In this document: positions 37,183 to 46,386 of the stretch, in pieces
How the letters are laid out: every line of letters begins with the position of its first letter
Position numbering within the stretch: the first letter of the stretch is position 1
Source of the DNA: an uncultured Alphaproteobacteria bacterium
Lineage (GTDB): Bacteria; Pseudomonadota; Alphaproteobacteria; RF32; CAG-239
Reading direction: 5' to 3'
Assembly: GCA_949282205.1 (NCBI GenBank)
Contig: CASDOS010000037.1
Coordinates: forward strand, 56,920 to 120,919
Length of the DNA stretch: 64,000 bases
The notes under the pieces: model-generated
The model's input: only the letters and a program-made list of their open reading frames with translations
Databases searched by the model: none
What the model was told of the DNA's origin: nothing
Position numbers and translations under genes: made by a program

Positions 37183-37223
37183 CAAAAAAGCAGTCTTGAT
37201 TTTTCATCAAGACTGCTTTTTTT
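37183..37223 (-). terminator. Terminator after repeat-protein gene
   Basis: A perfect 17-bp stem (AAAAAAGCAGTCTTGAT/ATCAAGACTGCTTTTTT) with a 5-nt loop. Confidence 0.92.
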
Positions 37224-37226
37224 AAG

Positions 37227-39074
37227 TTAACAAGCTCCTAAGAGATAATTGCGACGAGCAATGTTTAATAAAACCGAAACTGCTATCGGAAGTGCTTTCT
37301 GCAATAATTCGCATTGTTTACACTGCCAAGTTCTCAAACAAACACCCCCATATATTTTTTGACCAAAGGTACATCTTGCACTCGACTTTATTGTTGTGAC
37401 ATCAAAGATTTTCCATGTCTCTAACTGATTACATATATGAGAAATAATCCCTAAATTTGCTTGGCGCAGTAAATGCAACTCTCGTTCCGTCGCGCCATAA
37501 TCAGCAGCAACTTGGACCAAGTTTTTTAAATCCACACCATACAAAGAGATGTATTTTTCTCGACACCTTGCATCAGCCTTAAAAAACAACTCCGCTTCGT
37601 ATTTTGGAGAAAGTTTTCCGCACTTTTCCAAAAATTCTTCAAGCAATGTCGGATTATCTTCTGAAAGTCTGATAAGCTGTGACAAATCTTCCTCCGAAAA
37701 TGGCATATGCTTTTTCTGCTTTTCAGATACAACATATTCCCTATACACTACCGGATTTTGAATTTTGAGATATACTAGAGCATTTTTGTTACATTCCATA
37801 ACTTTAAGCTCTTCATTCGCCGTCAGATTAATATCTTTGCAATATTGACTAAGATATTTTTCAACTTCCATTGCATATCTTTCATTCAGCAACAGAAACT
37901 TTACCTCATTTTCATGATGAGCAAAACGTCTTTGTTGCACATACTCCAGTAAGACATCCTCATTTTCGGGTTCAAACAGCAACCTCTCTGTCTTAAGATA
38001 AACATTCCCCCATATAAAAATGAAACGAATATTTTCTTTAGTGATTTCAAGCTGTTCATCCTCAGTCAAAGGAATATCCTTGCCATATTGACTTAGATAC
38101 TGTTCAACTTCTTTAGGATACTGCTTGCTCAACAACAAAAACTTGACTTCATTTTCATGATGAGCAAAGCGCCTTTGCTGCGCATATTCCAGCAAAACAT
38201 CTTTATTTTCCGGCTCAAACAGTAACCCCTCTGTCTTAAGAAAAACATTCTTCCAAATAAAGATAAAACGAACATTTTCTCGAGTGATTTCAAGCTGTTC
38301 ATCCTCTGTCAAATCAACATCTCTGCCATATTGGCACAAATATTGCTTAACTTCCGTCGGATATTGCCGTCTTAACAACACAAACTTTACTTCATTTTCA
38401 TGATGAGAAAAACGTCGTTGTTGCGCATATTCCAGCAAAACATCTTTATTTTCCGGCTCAAACAGTAAACCTTCCGTTTTTAGATAAACATTCTTCCATA
38501 TAAAGCAAAAACGAATATTTTCTCGAGTGAGTTCCAGCTGTTCATTTTCATCCAGATACACATCTTTGCCATATTGGCTCAGATATTGCTCAACTTCTGT
38601 CGGATAACGGCAAGCAAGTCGCAAAAAGCGAATTTTGTTTTCACGAGCAAAAATCCGATTTTCTGCCGCCATCTGCAAAAGCAGTTGTTCATTTTCGCTT
38701 TCAAATAAACCTTTCTCAGCATCTTTAGTCACATCAAAATGCTTTGGTGCGCCGTAAGCCTTAAGAAATGAGCAATATACAGATGCTTCCGAAAAACAAA
38801 AATCATCATGACTATCGCAATATACTTTAATCAGCTGCAAAAGTTTTTTCTCCTGCAATTTTTGCTGGATATCCTTACGAATAGAATAACTGTGCAAATA
38901 ATCTGCTAAGAAAGTTTCCATTCCTTCGGGAGAATCAAGCAAACGAGCTTCTGCTCTTACATCCAAGCGTTCACGTTTACAAAAAATTTGAAGTTTCTTC
39001 AATTTTTTATGTTGAATCAGTTCAACTTGTTGAGCAAAATTCAAACTACCTATCAAAATATTTCCGATAAACAT
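37227..39074 (-). CDS. Large tandem-repeat protein (81-residue units)
   Basis: 615 residues, no signal peptide. Four consecutive units of about 81 residues occupy roughly residues 120-445. Each has the pattern LFEPEN-x-DVLLEYAQQRRF-xHHENEVKFLLL, YP-x-EV-x-QYLSQYGKD, LTEDEQLEIT-x-ENIRFIFIW-x-NVYLKTE. The central two are nearly identical, so expansion is recent. The unit predicts a helical solenoid. Flanking residues are more diverged copies. Function unknown; the 258-residue protein at 3.6 kb uses a similar unit style. It shares an operon with the gene upstream (15-bp gap). Confidence 0.65.
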   Translation of the reverse strand: MFIGNILIGSLNFAQQVELIQHKKLKKLQIFCKRERLDVRAEARLLDSPEGMETFLADYLHSYSIRKDIQQKLQEKKLLQLIKVYCDSHDDFCFSEASVYCSFLKAYGAPKHFDVTKDAEKGLFESENEQLLLQMAAENRIFARENKIRFLRLACRYPTEVEQYLSQYGKDVYLDENEQLELTRENIRFCFIWKNVYLKTEGLLFEPENKDVLLEYAQQRRFSHHENEVKFVLLRRQYPTEVKQYLCQYGRDVDLTEDEQLEITRENVRFIFIWKNVFLKTEGLLFEPENKDVLLEYAQQRRFAHHENEVKFLLLSKQYPKEVEQYLSQYGKDIPLTEDEQLEITKENIRFIFIWGNVYLKTERLLFEPENEDVLLEYVQQRRFAHHENEVKFLLLNERYAMEVEKYLSQYCKDINLTANEELKVMECNKNALVYLKIQNPVVYREYVVSEKQKKHMPFSEEDLSQLIRLSEDNPTLLEEFLEKCGKLSPKYEAELFFKADARCREKYISLYGVDLKNLVQVAADYGATERELHLLRQANLGIISHICNQLETWKIFDVTTIKSSARCTFGQKIYGGVCLRTWQCKQCELLQKALPIAVSVLLNIARRNYLLGAC

Positions 39075-39089
39075 AGGCTTACATTTTAA

Positions 39090-40508
39090 TTAAAAAAATC
39101 CGGTATAAAGCGAGCTTCTGGACGGTCCTGAGAGGTCGCGTGCGCTGAAACGATGTGCTATTTCCTCACGACGACGTTCTTCTGCGTAGCGACGTTCTGC
39201 CGCGCGGCGACATTCTTCTTCTGCGCAACGACGTTCTTCTTCTGCTGCTCGACGACGGCGATCTTCTTCTGCGCGACGGCGTTCTTCCGCGATTTCTTTT
39301 ATCTGATTTTGTTCATTTGTTTCAATCTCATCAAGACCTTGATGAATTATTTCCCGTAAAGGTTCGACCTCAACTATCTTTTGACTAGGTTTAGCTTCCG
39401 CAAAAATGTAGATTTCGCGTTGACTAAACCGAAGGCGGTTGATTTTGCTGAAATAATCATTTTCGGCCGAAGCATCAAAATTATATGTCCGCCTTTTATA
39501 GATTATCTCAAGCTCTTCCGCAGTAAAGTCCTTTCCCCAGCTTTGATACACCGATGGCGGAACACAAATTTGAATATCCGTACCATCTTTCTCAACAAAA
39601 TGGTTGAGACCGCTATCAGCATCCAGATAACTACCATCAATCAAGATGCAAAAGTCTTCTTTACCTTTAACACCTTCCTTGAGGTAGATTTCCTTCAGTT
39701 TCTCGGCAAGCTCTTCTGAAACCAGATTTTCGGCCAAGCTGTATGGATATTTTCCACCACACATCAAACCAATCTTACTTTGCAGATAATCCAGATTTTT
39801 CATCTGTTTCGGATCACAAAAGGCAGCACCGCCACCTACGCCAACTTCTCGAGCAATGTACTGAAAAGACGGACGCAGATTCCCTAAATAAAAGCCGATA
39901 TCCTTAATTTTGGTATCGACAGCACTGAAACTGAAACCAATTTCACCGTTTTCCTGACTGGCAATACGAAGTTTATCCATTTCTTTAGAACACAAGAATT
40001 TGGTTTCTGGTGGAAGTCCATCAAAAACTTCGGTATACTGTGGGAAAAAGTGTTTCGCCTGTTCAATATTTATCAAATACCAACAACCGAACTTCACATC
40101 CGTATTATAGACCGATAGATTTTGCGGAATCACTTTACGCGTGCCATCCGAAAAATACTGAACTTTCGCCGGCGAATAAAGTTCGCTCATATCGTCTGTT
40201 TTGGCGATTTCCAAAACTTCGGCAAATGAACACCTTTCAACGTCAATATATTGCATAACGCCATAACGAATACCCCATAGATATTCTTCTATCAGCATCT
40301 CCGGCTTATGTTCATGCAGATCCCAGTCCGAAAAGTTAATATCTAACTTCTTCTCTGTTTTTGCCGTTTGTTCGGCAGGAAGAGCCTTAGGCTGTGCAAC
40401 CAATGCGCCAAATTGTTCTTGATGCATACGATCAAACCAAACTTTCAATAACATCGCAGGGAGAACCAGATAGTTCTGCTCCTGATTTTGCTTTGTTAAC
40501 TTCTTCAT
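39090..40508 (-). CDS. Unknown protein with Arg/Glu-rich C-terminal coiled coil
   Basis: 472 residues. Residues 1-390 look globular with no recognised family. The C-terminal 75 residues are a low-complexity R/E/A coiled coil from repeated GA(A/G)-CG(C/T) codons, more GC-rich than its surroundings, so it may be a slippage-prone tract. It ends in a short Ser/Arg tail. It is the first gene of a two-gene unit with the 81-residue repeat protein. No signal peptide. Confidence 0.55.
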   Translation of the reverse strand: MKKLTKQNQEQNYLVLPAMLLKVWFDRMHQEQFGALVAQPKALPAEQTAKTEKKLDINFSDWDLHEHKPEMLIEEYLWGIRYGVMQYIDVERCSFAEVLEIAKTDDMSELYSPAKVQYFSDGTRKVIPQNLSVYNTDVKFGCWYLINIEQAKHFFPQYTEVFDGLPPETKFLCSKEMDKLRIASQENGEIGFSFSAVDTKIKDIGFYLGNLRPSFQYIAREVGVGGGAAFCDPKQMKNLDYLQSKIGLMCGGKYPYSLAENLVSEELAEKLKEIYLKEGVKGKEDFCILIDGSYLDADSGLNHFVEKDGTDIQICVPPSVYQSWGKDFTAEELEIIYKRRTYNFDASAENDYFSKINRLRFSQREIYIFAEAKPSQKIVEVEPLREIIHQGLDEIETNEQNQIKEIAEERRRAEEDRRRRAAEEERRCAEEECRRAAERRYAEERRREEIAHRFSARDLSGPSRSSLYTGFF

Positions 40509-40938
40509 AATAGTAAAAAATTTAATTGTTAGACATAAAAATTCATTTTCTGCTCTTACATATACTTCTTTTATTCTATTTTGTCAATGTTTTATTGAAA
40601 TTATTTTTATTGCGTCAATTCTTTTATTATCGTCTTTCCGTCTCAAAATATGCTCAAATTCCTTATTGTTCCTTAATACTTTTTGAATACTTGAATCTTG
40701 TGGCTTTGTAATTTGGGCGGTATCGTGTCTTTTGTTTTATCCGCTCATTGTAACAGGAGATTGGTACGTTTGTAAGGCTTAAAACATCTTTACTTGCATC
40801 GATGATTCTCCTAATACTTTGATTTTATTACTCTTATTTTTCTTCTCTCTCAACTTTTCAAAAAATATCATAAAAAATAAAAAAAAAGACTTGCAAATTA
40901 AAAAAAAATAGCATAAGTATTTTTCTGTCTTGATTGAT
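40509..40938. other. AT-rich intergenic region before tRNA-Gln
   Basis: 430 bp without a supportable gene. It must contain the promoters of the minus-strand unit and of tRNA-Gln. I see no repeat or structured element in it. Confidence 0.5.
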
Positions 40939-41013
40939 TGGGGTGTCGCCAAGTGGTAAGGCATCGGCTTTTGGTGCCGACATTCGTTGGTTCGAATCCA
41001 GCCACCCCAGCCA
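40939..41013 (+). tRNA. tRNA-Gln (TTG anticodon)
   Basis: A 75-nt cloverleaf. Acceptor TGGGGTG/CACCCCA, D arm TCGCCAAGTGGTAAGGC, anticodon stem TCGGC/GCCGA with loop TTTTGGT (anticodon TTG), T arm GTTGG-TTCGAAT-CCAGC, G73 and encoded CCA. Its 3' 19 bases are duplicated at 52323, marking it as an integration target. Confidence 0.95.
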
Positions 41014-41014
41014 C
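40996..41014 (+). repeat. Attachment core copy 1 (tRNA-Gln 3' end)
   Basis: ATCCAGCCACCCCAGCCAC, the T-arm/acceptor 3' end of tRNA-Gln, recurs identically at 52323-52341 in the same orientation. A direct repeat of a tRNA 3' end is the classical mark of site-specific integration; the element between is about 11.3 kb. Confidence 0.8.
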
Positions 41015-41020
41015 CAAGTG

Positions 41021-41057
41021 CAAAGGGCTTAAATTTCGGTTTAAGCCCTTGTTTTTT
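41021..41057 (+). terminator. Terminator after tRNA-Gln
   Basis: AAGGGCTTAAA/TTTAAGCCCTT perfect 11-bp stem, 6-nt loop, then a T run. Confidence 0.9.
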
Positions 41058-41071
41058 AATCATAATTTTGA

Positions 41072-41150
41072 GTTCGAATGTTACTATTCCAACCAGGCTC
41101 TTTTTTCAAGCACATCCGAACTAATTTCTTCAAGTATCTTTGTTTTTCAA
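41072..41150 (+). repeat. Attachment-type structure A
   Basis: GTTCGA (41072) and TCCGAAC (ending 41121) bound a 50-nt segment. Sixteen nt later comes CTTTGTTTTTCAA (41138-41150). The same layout with the same spacing follows the cores at 52.3 and 54.4 kb. It begins 57 nt after the attachment core. Confidence 0.65.
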
Positions 41151-41307
41151 CATCTTATTCTAGTTTGAATTCAGTCTCCCTTTCGGGATTATCTTTTGTT
41201 ACTTTACTTGATATGATTAAGTGACATTGATGTCTTTTTATCAGAAAATCGGTTTTACTTTTTCTTAAATCCCGATAATCTATTATAAATTTGGGAGTTT
41301 TTATAAA

Positions 41308-42282
41308 ATGGCAGATTTAAAAGAAAATTTCAAAAAATGGTTAATTCAGCAAGGAACTAAGTCGGGAACTATCACATCTTATTTATCTCGGCTTCAAAAA
41401 ATATCTCATAAAGATTGGGATAATTTAACAAGCAATATTATTCCTTTTTTGGTTAAGTATTATGAGCTTGCTAACAAGGAATATTATCTTGATTGCATTA
41501 CAATTTTACAGGCTTTGAAATATTTTAATACAATTTCCGATAATATTTATAAAAATACTAATGTAACAAACGAATCAGACGTAAAATTGTATCTATTTGA
41601 TGGGAAAAAAGACTATTTTATTTGTGATACCGATTTAAAATCTCTTTATGATGATGTATGGTTAATTAATCGTTATCTATATGAAAGCAATGACACTTTA
41701 GAAAGCAAACATACCCATAATATCGATCTTGCCAAGCTGAGTATCCTTATGTTGAAGGTAAAAGAAAATTACCGAAAAGACCTTAAAAGAATATCCTTGC
41801 ATATCACTTATAACAATAAAGGCGTACAAGATAAAAAGACGGCACTAACAAAATACTGTAATTTTCTTTATGCTACATATAAAAATGCAAATTATAACTG
41901 TAAAACTAATGTGGCATTATTAGAGGTGCAAAATAAAAACCCCAATAAAACCATTGATGGAAATTATGAGGTAGTGCAACAAATTTCTGGTCAAAATCCC
42001 CTACAAATAAAAGCCATTAACGAATGCAAAAGATTAGATATTAATTTTACTCTGACAAAAAAAGATTTGTCTCAAATTTTTGATTTAGATAAAAGTACGG
42101 TAAACAAATTATTAGAAAAAGCAAAATTTTCAAACAACCACACAACTAAATACGATAAAGAAGATTACGGGTGTTTTATGATAAGTTTATCGTCAAAAAT
42201 CAATTCCTACACTCAAAACGCAGGAAAACGAAGGGAAATAACATTTCAAACCAGCGCGAAAGTTAAATCAAACTTTTTGTAA
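41308..42282 (+). CDS. Core-binding-domain-like protein next to attachment site
   Basis: 324 residues, adjacent to the tRNA-Gln attachment site where an integrase gene is expected. The N-terminus (FKKWLIQQGTKSGTITSYLSRLQKI, then helices to about residue 90) resembles the SAM-like core-binding domain of tyrosine recombinases. The catalytic R-H-x-x-R/Y domain is not visible. Instead residues 240-275 hold a helix-turn-helix-like segment (LTKKDLSQIFDLDKSTVNKLLEKAKF). It could be a recombination accessory factor, an atypical recombinase, or a degenerated integrase. Codon use is very AT-rich. GGGAG lies close upstream of the start. Confidence 0.5.
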   Translation: MADLKENFKKWLIQQGTKSGTITSYLSRLQKISHKDWDNLTSNIIPFLVKYYELANKEYYLDCITILQALKYFNTISDNIYKNTNVTNESDVKLYLFDGKKDYFICDTDLKSLYDDVWLINRYLYESNDTLESKHTHNIDLAKLSILMLKVKENYRKDLKRISLHITYNNKGVQDKKTALTKYCNFLYATYKNANYNCKTNVALLEVQNKNPNKTIDGNYEVVQQISGQNPLQIKAINECKRLDINFTLTKKDLSQIFDLDKSTVNKLLEKAKFSNNHTTKYDKEDYGCFMISLSSKINSYTQNAGKRREITFQTSAKVKSNFL

Positions 42283-42292
42283 AGCTTTGAGC

Positions 42293-42310
42293 TGTTAAAT
42301 TCATTTAACA
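42293..42310. promoter_or_regulatory. TGTTAAAT palindrome downstream of DUF4143 gene 1
   Basis: TGTTAAATTCATTTAACA, an 18-bp near-perfect palindrome. It has the same half-sites as two palindromes upstream of the DUF4143 gene at 44.1 kb. Confidence 0.45.
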
Positions 42311-42332
42311 AAAAACACAAAATTGAGCTTTT

Positions 42333-42565
42333 TGTAAAATACATTTCACATCAATATAAAAGTTATTAGCAGAATAAAATCTCTGTTAATCCTTGTTATT
42401 CCTAATTGACAGCTAAATTGTGCTAATATATTTTATTAGCAGTGCTAATGAAAACTGCTAATAACTTTGAGGTTTACACCCCAGACGATATTTAGATAAG
42501 TTATTGATTTTACACGAAACAAGGTTTTATGGGTTGGTATTGACGCATCCAGCCTCCTCAGACAA
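42333..42565 (+). repeat. Long direct repeat R1 (element-end type)
   Basis: A 233-bp sequence repeated, with few differences, at 52110-52341. It opens with a TGTAAAATACATTTCACA palindrome, then GTTATTAGCAGA, a TTGACA/TATTTT promoter-like pair, an inverted repeat around AGCAGT/ACTGCT, and GAGGTTTACACCCCAGAC. It ends in a diverged attachment core (ATCCAGCCTCCTCAGACAA, about 15 of 19 matching tRNA-Gln). Confidence 0.75.
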
Positions 42566-42620
42566 TTTTTAATTAAGAAATTGTTTTTGCAAACTTTTTT
42601 AAAATCTAAAAACTGAGAAA

Positions 42621-42719
42621 TTTGAGGTTCACACCCCAGACGATATTTAGATAAGCTATTGATTTTATACAAAACAAGGTTTTATGAATTGGCATTGACA
42701 CATCAATCCTCCCTTGCCA
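42621..42719 (+). repeat. Partial repeat R1b
   Basis: A second, truncated copy of the right part of R1 (from TTTGAGGTTCACACCCCAG through AACAAGGTTTTATG), ending in a more diverged core. The 42283-42809 gap holds R1, R1b and no gene. Confidence 0.7.
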
Positions 42720-42809
42720 AATTTCAGATAAAACCTTGTTTTTCAGAGATTTTTTGCCTATAAAAAAGGCCTAAATTTTTCTTTTAAAGTTGAATAAACT
42801 AAAATTAAC

Positions 42810-44126
42810 TTAATCAAAATCTAATAACCACTTAAGCGCATTTATGTGTTTAATTCCTTTATTATCACTTTCATCATAGTCCATCGTTAATAAAAATTTT
42901 GGGAAATTATCATCAATTGCTTGCAATGGTTCTAATTCTCTCTCTAATGTTTGAGTATCTTGAACACTCAAAGATACTTGATAATATTCAACAATACCGC
43001 CATTTTTGGTCGCAACAAAATCTACTTCAACTAACCGCCCTTTGGAATAAACTTTACCCAAAGAGATTTTATACCCTCGTCTTATTAATTCAAGATAAAC
43101 GACATTTTCAAGTATATGACCTGAATCAGCACCCTCTTTTCCCAATAACGCTGTCCTCAAGCCAATATCGGCGACATAATATTTGGCATTTGTTTCTAAA
43201 AGTTGCTTACCTTTAATGTCAAAAGGTTCACACTTATAAAGCAAATAACTATCTTCCAAACCTTGAATATACTGACTAATAGTTGGAACGGAAACACTAA
43301 AACCCGTAGATTTTAGACCGCGTTCTATTCCTCGAATAGATGTCTCATTACCAATATTGTCAAATAGATAGCGAACAACACCTTCTAACTTATTTCCATC
43401 TGCAATACCAAAACGACGAACAACATCTTTTTGAATAGTATTTAAATATACCGTATCCATTAAATAATCATTTATTAGCTGCTTATCATACACAAGGCTT
43501 AATGTTTGAGGAAAACCACCTTCTTTTATATAATGGGAATACAAATATACAGGGTGATGCAAACTTTCAATCTCTTTTCTAGTTCTCACATAATGTTGAG
43601 CGAACATTGGATATGCATCAAAATATTCTCTAAAAGATAGAGGTTGCATTTTGATTTCTATATATCTTCCTCCCAACTGATTGGCTAAATCACTAGAAAA
43701 CATATACGCATTTGAACCTGTTAAATAAACATCTATATTATCTCTCAGTCTCAATGTGTTTGCTACAACTTGCCAATCATCTAGCAATTGTATTTCATCT
43801 AGAAAAACATAGTTCATTTTTTCAGGATTAAGCTTTTTAACAATATAATCCAATAACGCATCTGTTCCGCTCAATCGATTATTAGCCTCAAGCGTTAAAC
43901 CTATTTCTCTTGTCATCAAACGGTCTTCTAGGTTTATATTGATAATTTGACTATAATCCGCTTCTTTATGAACAAGCAAATCCATTTGATATAAGTAAAA
44001 AAGTTTAGACTTACCACAACGCCTAACGCCTGTTATGATTTTAATCAAATCAGGTTGATTTTTCCACTTTTTTAATTGTTCTAAATATTGTGGCCTTCCT
44101 ATTATTATTTCCGATCCATTTTGCAT
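42810..44126 (-). CDS. DUF4143 AAA ATPase 1
   Basis: 438 residues from ATG 44126 (AAGGAGAG upstream). AAA_14 domain: Walker A TGVRRCGKSKLF, Walker B NYVFLDEIQLLDDW, and the sensor LTGSNAYMF. The DUF4143 domain is in the C-terminal half, with the endonuclease-like strand LVEVDFVATKNG near the end. These ATPases are abundant in gut bacteria and archaea, and their biological role is unsettled. Two TGTTAAAT palindromes lie in its promoter and one beyond its 3' side, indicating autoregulation or cassette ends. Confidence 0.87.
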   Translation of the reverse strand: MQNGSEIIIGRPQYLEQLKKWKNQPDLIKIITGVRRCGKSKLFYLYQMDLLVHKEADYSQIININLEDRLMTREIGLTLEANNRLSGTDALLDYIVKKLNPEKMNYVFLDEIQLLDDWQVVANTLRLRDNIDVYLTGSNAYMFSSDLANQLGGRYIEIKMQPLSFREYFDAYPMFAQHYVRTRKEIESLHHPVYLYSHYIKEGGFPQTLSLVYDKQLINDYLMDTVYLNTIQKDVVRRFGIADGNKLEGVVRYLFDNIGNETSIRGIERGLKSTGFSVSVPTISQYIQGLEDSYLLYKCEPFDIKGKQLLETNAKYYVADIGLRTALLGKEGADSGHILENVVYLELIRRGYKISLGKVYSKGRLVEVDFVATKNGGIVEYYQVSLSVQDTQTLERELEPLQAIDDNFPKFLLTMDYDESDNKGIKHINALKWLLDFD

Positions 44127-44143
44127 ATGAACTCTCCTTATAC

Positions 44144-44202
44144 TGTTAAATATAATTAACAAAGAAATAAAAGTCAATAGTCTTGTTAAATATATTTAAC
44201 AA
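44144..44202. promoter_or_regulatory. Paired palindromes in the promoter of DUF4143 gene 1
   Basis: TGTTAAATATAATTAACA at 44144-44161 and the perfect TTGTTAAATATATTTAACAA at 44183-44202, spaced about 40 bp apart, between the ATPase start and repeat R2. Likely operators for a dimeric or oligomeric regulator. Confidence 0.5.
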
Positions 44203-44223
44203 TTAAACAAAATATACATACTT

Positions 44224-44306
44224 TGTAAAATATGTTTTACACCTATACAAAAAGTTATTAGCAGAATAAAATCTCCGTTAATCCTTGATATTCCTAATTG
44301 ACAAGG
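44224..44306 (+). repeat. Partial repeat R2
   Basis: The first 80 bp or so of the R repeat: TGTAAAATATGTTTTACA, GTTATTAGCAGAATAAAATC, then CCTAATTGACA. The copy then breaks off. No gene is visible in 44178-44453. Confidence 0.7.
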
Positions 44307-44453
44307 GAATAAAGCAAAAATAATGATTTTTTACACAATCATAGCATTTTATTATATCAATAAAATAATGAATTTTTTATTTTTCATTGATGTTATATAT
44401 AAGATATTGCATTTAATTTTTTACTGAACCAAATTGACGTCATAAAATTTTAT

Positions 44454-45209
44454 TTATTCAATAACTTCTTTTATATATTCTTTTCCAAACAAGTATAAAA
44501 AATCTTCTTCTGTTAAACATAAAGGGAATTCATCTGATGATGTTTGGCTCAAATAAACCGATAATTTCTTTCTTTTTTCCTGAGCTTGCCGTAATGAAAG
44601 AATGTATACATAATCTATTTCTTCTGTAGGTAATCCATATTCTTTATTCCAATATTTAGTTTGCGGTAAATACTTTTGACCTTGATGTGCATTCTTTTTT
44701 ATCCATTTATTATATATGTCACGAGCAAGTGTTATTTCATATAGCTTCTTTACTTTTTTACATCTATTTTTTATATCTCGCCCTAACCTATGCACTATTA
44801 AATGATCAATATGGCCATATCCACCGTTTTTATCATACGAAACTAATATAATATGCTTTTGTATATTGCGAAGATTATAGAGTATACTGCTCAATATATC
44901 GCTCTGTTTTGCTTGAGATAACGCATTCTCCTGTTTATAACAGGAATCACAAAAATCTAAAAATATAATATTTTCATTCGGTAATTCATATAAGGCTTTT
45001 TTAGCTTCCTCTTGTCGCTTTTGAGTAAGTTTGTTGTCTTTTATATTTGTTGCCGCACAATAATATACATACACATCTATATTTCTCTGATGTAATTCAG
45101 AAATTAGTCCAGAAGATAAAAAACTTTCATCATCAGGATGTGCATGCATAAAAATCACAGCACATTCTTGAGGGAAAAAACTCTCTATTTCTTTATTTAT
45201 TATATACAT
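44454..45209 (-). CDS. PIG-L (LmbE) family N-deacetylase
   Basis: 251 residues. Zinc motif HAHPDDE at residues about 21-27, with the catalytic Asp, and the third zinc His in GYGHIDH. The family removes N-acetyl (or similar) groups from GlcNAc conjugates, as MshB does in mycothiol and BshB in bacillithiol synthesis. Last gene of the six-gene operon, overlapping the glycosyltransferase gene by 17 bp. The sugar product of that glycosyltransferase is the obvious substrate. Confidence 0.85.
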   Translation of the reverse strand: MYIINKEIESFFPQECAVIFMHAHPDDESFLSSGLISELHQRNIDVYVYYCAATNIKDNKLTQKRQEEAKKALYELPNENIIFLDFCDSCYKQENALSQAKQSDILSSILYNLRNIQKHIILVSYDKNGGYGHIDHLIVHRLGRDIKNRCKKVKKLYEITLARDIYNKWIKKNAHQGQKYLPQTKYWNKEYGLPTEEIDYVYILSLRQAQEKRKKLSVYLSQTSSDEFPLCLTEEDFLYLFGKEYIKEVIE

Positions 45210-46386
45210 TTTTCTTTACTATGCTTTCATATATGGCTATATCTTTATTGCAAATATCTTCTTCTGTAGGCTGACGATATATATATTCTTTTGCAGATAA
45301 GGCTATTCTTTCTTTATCTTCTAAACAACACATTGCTATTTCTGCAAATTTTCTAAAATCTTTATAAGGTATTATTTTTACAGATGGACAATCTCTATAA
45401 TTAATCAATGTAAACGGCACTTTCCATGTTACTGCTACCATTCCAAAATTGATTGCATCCCTCAATACTATAGAATATGTATCATATATGGACGGATATA
45501 AAAAAATCTTTGAAGAACTGAACAACTCTTGCTGTTTTGCTTTATCCACCCATCCTAAATAACTTATTTCCATGTTATTCAGATGTAATGCCAATATTTT
45601 TTCCATATTTTCTTTTGAATAATGATCATCAATACGCCCTGCAATACCAATCTTTAGTTTTCGTTCTGCTTTTTGTGACAAATGTAAAAATATTTCTTCT
45701 AAATACTCTAAACCCTTTCCTTCTTCTATTCGTGCCATATATAAAAAATCAAATGAGTTAGTTGCTGTTTTTGATGTTTCTTTTTTTGGGGGATAAAAAC
45801 TCTCAAATGTCCAAAACTCAATATTTTTCAGATAATGTTGAAAATAATATGCTACGGTATTATTCGCTGCAATTACATTCATCTTATTAAACACCTCTGC
45901 AACTTCCTTATAGTGATTTATAATATATTCATATTTCATACTTTTTTTATCTAACTTTTTTAATATTTCTTCACAATGAATATTAATATCTTTTTTTAGT
46001 TTTATCGGTGTACCTAAAAAAGGCATTGCATGAATTATAGCAACAAACTTTCGTGTTTTATAAAAACTAAGAGAAAATTCTCGGAGTAAATCCCAAACTT
46101 CCATCATTTGAATAATCAAATCAAAATTATTTTGTTCGTCTATATTCTTCACATATTTTATAATTTCTTCAGTATTTAATACATTCCAACCATTGTATTC
46201 TATTCTATGGTGATAAAAAGTAATTTGATGATATTTTTGTTTAACGGCGTATGCATTATCATACTGATTTAAACATAATATAGATATTTTATTATTTTTT
46301 GATAATGTTGTAAGTTGATACTCTAACCTCTCTAGTTGGCTAGAACCTGACTCTATATTTTCAAATGCAATAAACAATAACTTCAT
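45193..46386 (-). CDS. GT4-type glycosyltransferase
   Basis: 397 residues, GT-B fold. The C-terminal nucleotide-sugar domain shows LYMARIEEGKGLEYL, KIGIAGRIDD, ISYLGWVDKAKQQELF, and FLYPSIYDTYSIVLRDAINFG with the GT4 E/D-x7-E region modified (DTYSIVLRDA). The N-terminal acceptor domain is divergent. Its ATG overlaps the stop of the PHP gene by one base. In this operon it probably plays the MshA/BshA-like part, adding a (N-acetyl)hexosamine to an unknown acceptor. Confidence 0.8.
   Translation of the reverse strand: MKLLFIAFENIESGSSQLERLEYQLTTLSKNNKISILCLNQYDNAYAVKQKYHQITFYHHRIEYNGWNVLNTEEIIKYVKNIDEQNNFDLIIQMMEVWDLLREFSLSFYKTRKFVAIIHAMPFLGTPIKLKKDINIHCEEILKKLDKKSMKYEYIINHYKEVAEVFNKMNVIAANNTVAYYFQHYLKNIEFWTFESFYPPKKETSKTATNSFDFLYMARIEEGKGLEYLEEIFLHLSQKAERKLKIGIAGRIDDHYSKENMEKILALHLNNMEISYLGWVDKAKQQELFSSSKIFLYPSIYDTYSIVLRDAINFGMVAVTWKVPFTLINYRDCPSVKIIPYKDFRKFAEIAMCCLEDKERIALSAKEYIYRQPTEEDICNKDIAIYESIVKKNVYNK

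Noticed and set aside
40779..41063. Minus-strand 94-residue ORF
   Set aside because: It runs across the tRNA-Gln gene and its terminator in antisense and has no ribosome binding site; a shadow.
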